DNA of 64,000 nt from Sphagnum compactum (taxonomy: Eukaryota; Bryophyta; Sphagnopsida; Sphagnales), in the NCBI GenBank assembly GCA_965153455.1, contig OZ234500.1, forward strand, positions 2,108,001 through 2,172,000, read 5' to 3'. Positions 49,523 through 61,588 of the stretch are shown here, in pieces. The notes beneath the pieces were generated by a model that did not search any database, was not told the origin of the DNA, and worked only from the letters and a program-made list of their open reading frames with translations. The translations under genes were made by a program, and so were the position numbers. Position 1 is the stretch's first letter. Each line of letters starts with the position of its first letter.

Positions 49523-50431
49523 TCTGTACATTGTTTCATTCTTTTCTATGTAACACATGTGGATGACTGAGCATTACTTATGACATGGGTGTTTGGTTTT
49601 CTGGTAGATGATGGATGCAGGAATCAGCATACTCCCACCACGATGCTTGTAACATTACTTAATACCACCACATTTTCCTGAACAATGCCTTTGACCTAAG
49701 AAGGCTCCTTTAAACCAAGGAATACTCGAAGAAGCTGAAAATGATGTTGTTGCTGTGCCAAACCATCACCTGTAGGGAAAGAAACCCAACAATGTAATAG
49801 ACCTCTGCAAAAGAAAATGATCTTCGTTAAGTAATAATACAATTGCTCCACGAAAACCCTAAAAGTTGATATCCAGCTATTAGGGTTTAGAAAAATGCTG
49901 GATATGTATTTCATTTAGGGTTTAAGCTTTTCAGTTAGGTTTAGGTTTAGGAAGAATGAAAAACCTATCACTCTCAAGCTTTCGGCACTGTGGCTTTTGC
50001 ATTTTGTGTTTTGTGCTCAGCTTTGCTTCGAGCTACAAGTTTGTGCTCTCAAGTTCCTTGTTTCATTAGATTAGTGTGTGGTGCTCTATTTTCTTTATGC
50101 TTGGCGCTTTCTTTTCTTGTGCTTGACGCTTTGCTTCTTGATGTTTGGTGCTTTGGTTTCTTGGTGCTCTGCTCTCTTTGTGTTCAAGCTTGGTTTTGGA
50201 TGCAACTTCAAAAGGTGCAACATGCAACTTGAAAAAACTTGAGAAAATTCTTCATAATAAAGTAAGTTCCTAACCTTAAACCTCTTTTTTTGTTTATCAA
50301 GCACTGTGATTTTTCAGCATTGTTTATAGGCATTGTTCTTTCTCAAGCACCGTGATTTCTCGGCAAATCTTACAAAACACATTGTTGCCCATGTTAGGTG
50401 TTGTGAAACTTTAAGCCCTCTAGAAAAATCC
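49523..50431. other. 3' flank of the S1-like pseudogene
   Basis: aaaccctaaaag and tagggtttag telo-like motifs occur at 49853-49924. At about 49985-50215 a degenerate phrase (cttgtgctt, tttgtgctc, tttggtgctttg) recurs. No gene recognised. Confidence 0.4.
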
Positions 50432-50923
50432 ATAAAATTATATAATTACATAACATTAGTTGATATGTTATAATTTCAATTCCAATATTTAGATTAATAT
50501 TTCACATCATAAATAATATAATTGATGTTAAACAAGCATATTTTATTTTATTTAATTTACCATATTTATGATCTATTATGGATCAAAATTGTATATTAAT
50601 ATGCTTTTTTAATCAAATACAAGTTTTAAAATGTGGGAGATATCTAAATATTTATTTATTGTTATGTTAGCCATAAAATCTTTCCTATTTATAAGTCACA
50701 TGCTTGAGTTTGTTTTTAAAAAATTGTCATTGAAATCTTGTTCAATGAAAAAATTTAAGTGTTTTTTTTTCTCAAATAAGATTTCCATTATATATATATA
50801 TGTTTGTGTGTGTGTGTGTGTGTACATAATTGAAAAACTATTAACAATGGGGCCTTTTTAAGTTTTTCATTTGGGTTTAAATATCAATAAGATATTAAAT
50901 ATTAAATTTTGCATTTGTGCAAC
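50432..50923. repeat. Tandem duplication, copy A (492 bp)
   Basis: Head-to-tail with copy B. Shared landmarks in order: ataaaattat, ttgatatgtt, atatttagattaat, tttttaatcaaata, atgttagccataaaatctt, attgtc, gttgaaatctt / attgaaatctt, and gcatttgtg(c/g)aacat at the end. Copy A contains a (TA)n(TG)n microsatellite at 50788-50822. Confidence 0.8.
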
Positions 50924-51422
50924 ATAAAATTATGAATTATATAACATTATTTGATATGTTGTAAATTATAATTTAATATTTAGATTAATAGTATACATCA
51001 TAAATTATATATAAAAAGTAAGTTATATTTTATTAAATGTACAATATTTATGTTCTATATATAAATAATATATTTGAATAAATTAAATATTATACTTCAA
51101 AATTGTATAATATAGCTTTTTAATCAAATAAAAGTTTAAGATATAGGAGACATATCATTTATTTATTATTATGTTAGCCATAAAATCTTTTCCATTTATA
51201 TGTAGTGCTCAAGTTTCTATTTTCTTAAAAAAGAATTGTCGTTGAAATCTTATAAAATGACAAAATATAAATGTGTTTTTGTTCAAATAAGTTTCCATAT
51301 TGAGAAGGAAATATAGTAAATGTATACATCATTGAAAAAACATTAAGAATGAATTTTAATTTTTTCATTTGAACAAAATATCAATAAAATATTAGGTATT
51401 GAAATTGGCATTTGTGGAACAT
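50924..51422. repeat. Tandem duplication, copy B (499 bp)
   Basis: Same landmarks as copy A at the same spacing, with roughly 75-80% identity by eye and several indels; it lacks the TG microsatellite. An old local duplication without coding content. Confidence 0.8.
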
Positions 51423-53907
51423 TTTAAGTGAAGAATGCGTGAAATCAAGTGCATTCCATTATGTTTTCACAAGTGGAGGTGGTTTTTTGATAAAAGAATT
51501 TATTTCCACCCTTTGGTTCATGGATCAAGCTTCAAAAAGTCACAAAGTGATGGTCTACAATGGAATATTGGTCAAATATTCTCTACCTCCCTAGTCTATA
51601 TAGTTCAAATAATGACATGTGTCAAAAATTCATAAGACAAACATAATGAAACTATATGATAATAATAATAATATCATTATCATCATCATCATCATCATTA
51701 TAAATTATTATATTATATATTTATAAATAATATTATAAATAGATAATATAAATAATTACATCAAATTATTCATATTAGGTATATTATACTATATATAAAT
51801 ATATAAATTCATTAATTAATTTGATGTCCTTTATGATTACATAGATTCACAAATCATAGGTATTCATTTTTATGACTAAATGACACAGTATCTTATGCGA
51901 CAAGTCCTATTCAACTCGTTAATCATATAATCTTGGATGTAGTCATGAAAGACGCATTTTGGCATTGTGCACACAAGGACATTGCTTATATTATGTGCAA
52001 ATAAGGATGTTATTTGTTCTACATTAGTTTGTAAACATGGTAAGCAACATGTGGACTTAAATACACATTGAAGATTGAAATTAATGAAATAGGAAAAACA
52101 AAAGGTTACATTGTAAAAATATGTATTATTTCCAATGCCAATTATTGGTGTGTGTCATGTTGTTTTGCAAAAAGTAAGTGATGGTAAAGGATTAGTGTCA
52201 GATGTTTTTGGTAAAGTGGAGAGGATGTTGAAATAGAAAAGGGTAATGGATCAAAAGCAATATGAAACTAATCAAAAGTTAGATGAAACCACAATTTCAA
52301 TTAACCATTTATAATCAATGTGCATGAACATTTTCATTAACACACATAAAGCTTTAGTAGAAAAGTTTGGAGTTTTTTTGCCTATGGATGACAATTTAAG
52401 TCAATTCACAAGAATGAGGTGCAATAAGCTACACACTCACCAATTAATTTGCTAGGGAACATAGGAAATGATGAGGATGGGGTGGTGTAGGAGGCGACGA
52501 TTACAAGAACAACATAGAAAACACACACATATAAAGAAGTTGACAATTATATGGGAGTCAATGTGGGTGTAGAGCAAGTTTCACATGGCCTTTCAAGTAT
52601 CTTTGGTGCTTTGGACAATGTAAGTGGGACTTCATTGATGTTATTAATGGGTCAACTTCAAAAATCAAAAGTTAACCTTGAAAACCCTAAAACATTTTCC
52701 ATGCCTTTATAAACATTTTCAACTGGATTTTTTATTAATATTTACAAGAGTATAGGATAACTCCAACGGCCAAAAGAAATGCGCTAATTAATGCACCAAA
52801 AATTTCAAAGCCGAATCCAATTTATTTAATTCATTTTGTTTTTATGATCTATGTTGTTGTTGGACAAGTTTTGAATTTTTAATTTATTTTGGGTAAATTT
52901 TTTGCCATTGGGTATTTAAAGATTGTGATCAAATGGGCAATTTTTTCTAAATTGAAGTTTAACCTAAACTATTATTTAATGTGTAGTTTCCATATTATAG
53001 TTCAATGTTAATCTTGTCATTATAACCATTTTTAGCTTTAATTTGACAAGTTTCTATAACATGAACAAATTTGCATTGGCCTTGAAGTTTTTTTCATTGA
53101 CCCCATATCAAAGTGGAAGGTTTGAATAGGGCTTGTATGTGTATTCAATAGTAACAAAGTTGGTGAGAGGACCATACTTGTTGACTATGTGGTTATTATG
53201 GTCAAGGGGGTGATATGGAGGATGCCATTGTTGTTTTGGTTCATCAATGATAGGTCCTAAAAAAACCCATGTTGACATAGAACTTGGGTTGTGGTTTTTT
53301 GGTCATCAAAATTCTTGAAGCTTGTCAATGATGTAATATAGGGTAATTATTAGTTATATTCGCTTTAGACTTTGGAATGCAAGGCTTATATGGAAATTTA
53401 GTTGGATGCATGGACATTAGTAAGATTGTGTAATGTGATTAAACCTTTTGGAAAAGGTGGGGCTGAATTGGTAATGTTCAAATATAACACATTACATGCA
53501 AGTTGTTTATGGACTAGGTATGTACATTTGCGAGAATTCAAATATTATAGTTCAATAATGATTTGTATGATATTGACATGAATATTAGGTTTGTTTAAAA
53601 ACAAGTGTTGTGATTTTGTTATACTGGAAAGTGGATTTTCATATTGATTAATTATGTTAGTTATTAGGTTAATGTAATGTTGATTTTTAATGCATTGAGG
53701 ATGTACTTGTTGTATGAGATGTATATAAATCTCAAACCCTAATAATGGAAACCTTGTTCCCTAGATCTAGAAATCTTAATTCAAAAACTTCAATCCATGA
53801 TTCCAAAATTCCAAAATTCCAAAATTTGAAATCTATAACCCTAAATTCAAAACCCTAAACTTGAAACCCTAAATTTGAAATTGAGAATCTAAAACCTAAA
53901 ACCTTAA
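51423..53907. other. AT-rich desert; AAACCCTAA-like tract at its end
   Basis: A trinucleotide run (aat then atc) lies at 51660-51700. At 53825-53900 there are loose repeats of aaaccctaaatttg, a diverged telomere-like tract. Translation of 52440-53530 gives broken frames that may derive from an old mobile element, but I cannot assign them. Confidence 0.4.
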
Positions 53908-55574
53908 CATTATGCCAAAACTTGGCAAATATGACTACACACATGACAAGGTTTATATATGTAAATGTCATTCACGACTACATGACTATGTAATGAATAT
54001 GGACACATCACTTATCCATTAGTCGTATTTTTGTTCTAAACGTAAAAGCCATCGAATATATCATATATTAATTTCAATTTAATCTAACCATTTGGTAGGT
54101 AGGTAGGTAGGCCTAAGTAGGTGGGTAAGTAATATCCTATTTATTTATTGGTGACAAGTCTTTTTTAGTGGCTCATCACAAGTAATAGTTGCACTTTGAG
54201 TATACTTAGTGCATATATTGTGTGTAGACCAATATTTTTTCACATAATTATATAGTTTTCAAAATTGAACTTGTTTACAAAGGATATGGGATAAATTTAC
54301 AACATTATCTCACATCATCCTTTGTCATATACAAAAGTACGCTACTTTGACCATTATTATCTTTTCCATACTTTTTTCAAATGAAAATAAATAAATTTCG
54401 TTCCAAAAGGTTTTTCCAAGATCTACACATCTATAAAAAAAACAATAGCAAAAAGTCAAGTAATTTGATTGCAAATGCATTTGAATTTTCGTTATTTCAT
54501 ACATTTGAACAACAATGATATCTTGAAGATTTTTATTTTATATTTTTATATAAAACGATTTGTAGATAAACATATTTAAAATCAACATTTTTTTTGGGTA
54601 TATATATCTATAGATATATAATATTTTCCCACCTTTTAAAAATATAATGAATCAATAAAAATGGTATGAATGTTGTGTTCAATTTATTTATAATTATAAA
54701 AAGTATTAAAATGATTTAAATGTCATAATTATTAATTTATACATATTTTTTTTAATTTCATAAGTTTTTATCAAATTTATTGTGATTAATAAAGTTTAAT
54801 TTTTTTTTTCAATTCAGTAAATGTGATTGGATATATACATAATATTTAAGAATTCCAATTTGTATGACCAAATATTTTGATAAATTATTAAAGATCAAAT
54901 TTTATATTCTTTGCTACCCATCACACGGAAACATGAAAAAAATGTCATTTTGGGGCATGTTGATTCCTTTTGAAATTCATTGGATATCACTAACAAGAAT
55001 ACATTTCATTATTTAATGTCAAAAAATTAAAAAAAAAACATTTAAATAAACCTTTGAGTAAGAGTTTCAACTTAAATGTTTTAATTATATTATAAATATC
55101 AAGTTTTTACTTAATTTTATGGTTTCAAAAACTTTGGCAATTTGTTTTCCATTTTTTGGGAACTTTTTCAAAAATGAAAAAAAATTCCCCCAAATTTGTT
55201 TTAGCCACTATCCAAAAATTCACACTAAATAATTAATGACTCTAAAAAAAAAGTTTTAAAAATTATAAGGTATAACTTATGTATTTGTGCACTAATTATG
55301 TGTTTGATCATTTACAAGTTTATAATATGCTTACTAAGTATGTACATCTACCTTTTCATTTGTTTCCCTTCTAATCCATAAATTTTTAATGTTTCAAATT
55401 GTATATTATCAAATAATTATATGGTATTCATAAAGAATTTTTTTAATCATGTAGTCATATCCATGGTTACAAGAATACGACTAGGCACAAAAACATGGCA
55501 TATATGACTATATGATTAGAAATGGTCATTAGTCATATTTATCTTAGTCATAAATGTCAAGTATTGGCGTAGTG
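53908..55574. mobile_element. Non-autonomous CACTA-like element, 1667 bp
   Basis: The left end reads CATTATGCCAAAACTTGG and the right end, on the minus strand, CACTACGCCAATACTTGA. Both continue with cA..TATGACTA, about 25 of 31 positions matching. The element is flanked by TAA on both sides (53905-53907 and 55575-55577), a perfect 3-bp duplication. CACTACGCCAA is a familiar CACTA-type terminus. Both subterminal zones contain repeated atgacta / tagtcat motifs. The interior is AT-rich and noncoding. It inserted inside a telomere-like aaaccctaaa tract, whose other half resumes at 55583 (gaaaccctaaccctaa). Confidence 0.78.
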
Positions 55575-58549
55575 TAAATTTGAAACCCTAACCCTAAATA
55601 TGAAACTATAAATTTGATTCACCAAAAAATTGCCATGTGTCCATTTTTCATTCACCAAAAATTAGCAAATTTTTAACATTGGTTGGAATTCACATTGAAA
55701 TTACAAATGTTTTTCAACATTAAAAATCAGTTTGCCACATGGGATTTGGTAATTATTTCGTGGATGACACATGGAAAATTGCCATTTGTTTTCAAAATAG
55801 CCATGTGTTAATGCATAATACATAAATAATATTTATATTTTCAAGAATTTTATTTACAACATGTGGCACATTTGATTTAGTTAAAGAATTGCCACGTGTA
55901 CACATTGCATTGGATGAATTTTTTTTGTTTTTAAAAAACATTTCTTGATCCAATGGCCAAGATCAAATCTTGACCACTCCAACAACACTATAGTCATGCT
56001 TGATGAATGGACAATATGATTATATTGGTCTTTGATGGTCATTTACAACTATCCATATTAATGATTTCAAATCGTTCTTACAACCATGACCATAATTTGC
56101 AACTACATGGTAAAAGCTACAAATCTCATTCAGATATGTAGTTAGAAGTAGTTGTAAATATTACATATGAGTAGAATTATAATTATAATTTTAGTAGTCA
56201 TAAAAACCACAATTTGACGTAGTGTTTGTTTGGACTACATTTTTGAGTTTTACAATTTATATTTACATGAATCCAAATGATGATCCCAAGCCATGTAAAA
56301 TGTAATAATTATTCATTTTGCATTAATATGACAAAATTTCAAAAAGATTTGGCATAATTTTCAAAAAAAAATTCAACTTATTCAAGACCTCATGAATATT
56401 AGTTACTAATGCTAAATTATTTACTTTTCACTCTCAAACATTGATAGAAATGATTCATATTTTTATATATCATTATTGCATATTATATGCTACATCATAA
56501 TCCATAGGTTATATGTGAAATATTGAATCCTAAGTCATGTTGAAAATTTACAAACATTTTAATTAGGAGTTATTACACTCGTAATATTGAGTAATTTTCT
56601 CACATACTTACCCCAAAATATATGTTTTCAAAATGAATCACATATTTAGTAGTTAAATGCTGAAACCATCAAGGTATTACAATATTGTTGGTTTAAAGGG
56701 AAATGAGTTTAGAAGTAAATGCCATTCATTGATGATGAATCCTTCAAGGCCTTATGAATATTTACAAAATGGCATGTTCCTTTAATCATCTCTAAAATAT
56801 TCCAATTATCAAAGTTGAAAGTCCACATATTTGACTTGCACTCTTGCATTTGGTTTGTGTTGAAGGCCCAAGATCATCAACCATGTTGATGTTCAAGGAC
56901 AAATTAATAGTTATTTCAATGGCTACCTTCAATGTGATATTATTGGCAATGAAAATACTTTTGGTTCATGCTTGATACATGCATAATGATGGTGACACAT
57001 TAATTACAATGTAGACATGCCTTTTGTGAATTATTTTCCTTCAAATTAAGCACTGCATGCTTGTATGGATTCATTTTTATTTGTAATCTAGAACTTTATG
57101 ATGTCACACCACTTCTAGTTGTTAATATGGTCCTTATTTTACCTTTTGTCAAATTAAATTATATGCTTAACTTGTTTACTCTTTATTTTTATTTGTAATC
57201 AATTTTGACATTTTGAAAAGGTTTAAGCAATAAGCCCAAGATAACTAATGAATGAAACAAATCCAAATCCTAAGTGCTATTTCTAGCAAACTAAAACGAA
57301 AAAAAATATAAATATGTGAAATATCACTTAATTTTTTTTTTTGATCTAAATGCTCATATAATTTTTTCATGATGTATCAAAATACTCAGCAATTTGAAGA
57401 ATTTCTTTTTTAAAGTTGGCTTGATTTACTTCAATGTCATGTTGTTGATTGCAATGGAATGGTTTGTGATTTCAATCTAAACCAACAATCCTCAATTCCT
57501 TTTCTTGCAAATGAGTCACAAACTCATGGAATTTCCTTGTGTTCATTTTAACCAATCATGTTTAATGGCCTTTGAATGGTCTTCTTCTATTTATATCCTA
57601 CAATTTTCATTTTCACACCCATATTTAATATTTCATGTGGTCCTTATTTGAATTTTCTTAACCAACAACAAGGTGAGAGGATAAAAATGGAGAGAATTGG
57701 ATTGAAGAGTACGAATAGTTTGAGAGTCCAATGATGTTGAAATAGGGTTGTGTACACATAACAATTTAAGGGATCCAAATTGAATGACCATAGTTCATGA
57801 ATGAATGTTAAGAAAAAAATGGAACAAAGAAAAGAGGAATGATCTGTATTAAAAATTTCAGAAGTACTACAAGTAGGTCCCAAATACATTGATTGGATTG
57901 ATTTCCTAGGTAGTTCATAAGCTCTTGTGGAATATGACTTCTTTGTAGAACATGACTCCTTAAGTCAATAATTGTAATTTTCCTTAAAAATGAAATTCTT
58001 GTTCCTTCATAATTGATTTTTGCTTTTTAAAAAAGTTTGTCAAAGGAGACCCAAGTTTTCTTTGGAAGGAAAACAAGTAATCGAAGTTCCAATACTTGGA
58101 ATGAACTTGTTCACATTTGTTGTACACTAAATGGAGGAAACTTGGCAAGTGATAGAACATTTTAAATATCACTTGCATGTATTCAACACATGGCATAAGT
58201 CTTTATTTTGCATTCTCTTACATTTTGAGTAGTATATGAGGTTGGAAGTTGTTGTCAATATTTCAATCTAGGTAATTAACAATGTTGTTTAATTCGTGAT
58301 TGTAAAGAAGACCTTTGGTTCTGAATTTATTTTTTTCCCCCCTTTGTTTAATAGAACTTCTAATATGGTTTTGAAAATGTTTTTTTAAATTTCTTAAACC
58401 TCTAGTCTAAAGGTTTTTCTCAAAATTTGAAATTGTATGGTCTAGTTTAAGATCGTTAGGGTATAAAGGAAATTGTTACATTTGTCATGCTTTATGTATG
58501 TGTAAGTATATAATAGTTTTCATGTTCGGGGTAAATATTAGTGAATTTG
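55575..58549. other. AT-rich desert; cluster of TTGCCA(C/T)(G/A)TG motifs
   Basis: Between 55625 and 55905 attgccatgtgt-like motifs appear about six times in both orientations; one, at about 55893, is a G-box (CCACGTGTAC). A CACTACGTCAAATTGTGG end (minus strand) at about 56204-56221 suggests the border of another CACTA-type MITE, but no left partner or target duplication is clear. No gene seen. Confidence 0.4.
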
Positions 58550-58592
58550 GTGTGGGTGGGGAGGAGGAGGAGGGAGAGGGGGAGGAGGGAGA
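58550..58592 (+). repeat. G-rich tract, G-quadruplex-capable
   Basis: At least five runs of three or more G (tgtgggtgggg, gaggaggagggag, agggggaggaggg) within about 43 bp of otherwise AT-rich DNA. It fits the usual G3+N1-12 quadruplex pattern; no function is implied. Confidence 0.6.
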
Positions 58593-60909
58593 TGGAGATT
58601 AGATTGCATTTTAATTTGTCTGAAAAAAAAGACTATTTAAGTTTTTAAAACTATGTCATAAGGTTTAGGTAGGGTTTTTTTTTTTTCAATTTTGTGATGT
58701 AACTAAAGTGATGATCATCTATAAGATGATTTAGCCAGATTTGGCTATAGGTTAGATATGAAAGGAAATTTTTTTTATAGAATCTTTCTATATTTTTAGC
58801 TACCTATTGAAACTTATCATAAAGTTTCGATGATTTGGAAATGTTTTTTTTTTTGAAATTTGGCGAATTTGGGCCATTTTTTCCACGGAAAATCCTTTGT
58901 ATAGGTTGAATTCATATTTTCCAAGTCAAAATTTGAGAAATTTTGCCAAGAAAAAAAACATTGGGTTTAGGTACTTAACAAAAACCTTCTAGGCATAGTT
59001 TAATAGTAAAACACCTGTTACAAAATGGTTCCTCTTGTTAGTCATATTGTTTATGCCAAAATGTTTAGAACTCAAGAATCTAGTGCTAAAGCTAAAAAAT
59101 TGAAATGTATTAATTATTCAGAAAATGTTTGCCGAATCCATTCATGGACTATGGTAGACAAAAAATCAATAGAATATGTTTACAAATGTAAATAAAATAT
59201 TATAAATGATTTCCTAGAGACAGAGCTTTGGATAAAATATCTAATAGCAAATACACAATGATAATTTAAATTATTTGTCAAATTATAAATGGTCTTACCA
59301 ATATTCCCAAACCTTGTGTACTAATCAAAATGTTTGTAGTACTTTGTTTGATATGTTCAAAGTTCCAACTTGACATCTTCATATCATGTGCTTTTAGTTT
59401 ATTTCACACTTCTTAGATGTTATTTTCTGATTCAAGTGATGTTTTGGGTTTAGGGTAATAAGTAGAAAAATAAAACAAGTTATGGACTATCCCCCAATAG
59501 AGATATATTAATTTATGACATGTCAAGACAAGCCTTGGTTGGAGGTCAAAAACATGCCATACTTTTCTAAAACAAATGTCTAGAACCTATGCAAGATCCA
59601 TACATAAGATTTATAGTAGGCAATAATATTTTGTTTATTTGAGAACAACATTCATTGTGATAACATGCATCCAAATAGGAAAGGTGCTATATTTCATATT
59701 ATTGTCTCTTGAGCATATCACACAAACAACATGTTCATAAAATGTGCACATGATATCAAACTTATTATTTGAATTGTCTATGCATTCCAACACTAAACAC
59801 TAGTTAGATGCAAATCTATCTTTCATTTAAAAAACTAGGAATGACCCAAAACATGAGATATATTCTTTGGAATCAAGTCTCCAAAAATCCCAATGTACCT
59901 TATTGTCAATGGCAATGAGTATTAAAAAATTTGCACATTGCTCAAATTTCTTGGATTTCATAACAATAATAATAAGTCACCATTCATCTTGGTTTTAGTC
60001 ACTAGAAACATATTCTCATTGAGTTTTATGTAAAGAGAATATAAACGAGTGAAAACAAGAGTCATCATGTTGTGGCCTATGGTTGTGACATCCACAATCA
60101 ACTAGAGTCCATTTGCATGTGATGATTTTATTTGATCTCCCCATGACTATGATGTGCCCACACTATTCATATTGGCCTTCACCAACATCAAATTTGCATT
60201 GAATGTGCCAATGTAGGTGGAATAGGCAAGTGGTATTTAACTTAATATTATTTGTCCACTCTAGATGTGAACTTTAGGATGAAAGCTTATAATGTAGTAG
60301 TACCTTGGCTACTTCAACACATGTTTGTCAAATAATTAATTAATTAATTATGAAGATTCCATTTCAACAAATGATATATTCTCAAATATTTTATCAGATT
60401 CTTTATTCATTGATAAGGAAAATTCCTCTTATTTTTGTCGAAAATTTCAACATTTCTGAAAATAATATAATTTGTGTTGAATTGGCCTAGGTACTATGAT
60501 ATGCATGGGTGTGGATACCCATACATAGTGAGTACACCCATACACAAGGAAATCACAAGGCCTAAAGAGTCTCTTACAAGATGAAATTATATTGTTGAGG
60601 TTATGTTGACCTACATAGTTTAAGCCTCAATAACATTGGGATAATACATGCACCTAGGGGCCCAAGAAAGTGAATGATGCATATTGCAACAAACATAGGT
60701 AATGAGGGGTACATATGCACTTTTGTTGCAAAAGCAAATTTAAGTAGGCACGTTGGGGGCCCAATTATATCATGCAAGACCTACTCCCTTTCTCCTTGTT
60801 GCAAGGAGGCTCATAATGAATGGTGAAGACAGAACTTGGACTTTGTCCAATAGATGAATTATGGGACTCTAAGGCTTGTGCAAGGATTGATCATGTTGAC
60901 CAACCATCC
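58593..60909. other. AT-rich desert, no gene seen
   Basis: 58685-58830 belongs to the dispersed repeat also seen at 645-800 and 7530-7680. Nothing else recognised. Confidence 0.4.
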
Positions 60910-61588
60910 ACTAGTGCACCATCCATTGAAAACCCATTCTGACTCCGTCGTGGTTCGTACCAAGGTTCCCCTTCGATAACCTATCTTGTAAGCCCTCCTC
61001 CTTCTCCTTCCCTTCCCTAGATAATTACTTTTGCAAATGGGTTTAAGTATCATAGGTAACTTGTAAGTAGGGATTGTAGGTGGGTAGAGGTCCTCGGTAA
61101 TTTAGGCAGGGATTGTAACGGTTACTATATGTATGTAGGCAAGGCACTTGGTGACTACGAGGTAGGTAGATGCATGTGGATGGTTAGCACATAGGTAACA
61201 AATGTGGTTAGCTATGAGAGAAGGAGACAAGAATACAACAAATACACCATGGCCCATGCCTCACGGTTGCTTCACTCTGGCCAACTTGAAGGAGCATCAA
61301 CAATGGTACGATGTTTTCATCCTAAAGTTCACATCTAGAACATCCCTAAATGTATTCCATTTAGAGCATCCCTCTACTAGCATTTACCACATCCGGTGTG
61401 CACTATTTTGTTTCTCTCATCCTCACCAATGAAACTGAAAAGATGGATTGTACAAAGTGAGAGATTATTCTTACCTTTTAGGTACGATGTTTTTAGGGTA
61501 TAAGTTATCGAGGTGAAAATGCTGAAAATTCAGTTTTGGTTCATCCACAACTAAGTCATAATGAGTTTTCAATGGATGGTGCACTAAT
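60910..61588. mobile_element. Long-TIR non-autonomous DNA element (Mutator-like?), 679 bp
   Basis: The left end reads ACTAGTGCACCATCCATTGA and the right end on the minus strand ATTAGTGCACCATCCATTGA. The inverted similarity continues through aaac(c/t)cattNtgac, gttcg/gatgaacc and tcgataac(c/t)tat, giving TIRs of about 90-100 bp. Long TIRs suggest a Mutator-like element, but no 9-bp target duplication is evident (the flanks are caaccatcc and gttgtgtgc). The interior has no transposase. A diverged copy lies at 2264-2960. Confidence 0.6.

Noticed and set aside
52440-53530. Possible retroelement or transposase gene
   Set aside because: Broken frames with a few protein-like phrases, but no motif that could be tied to a family.
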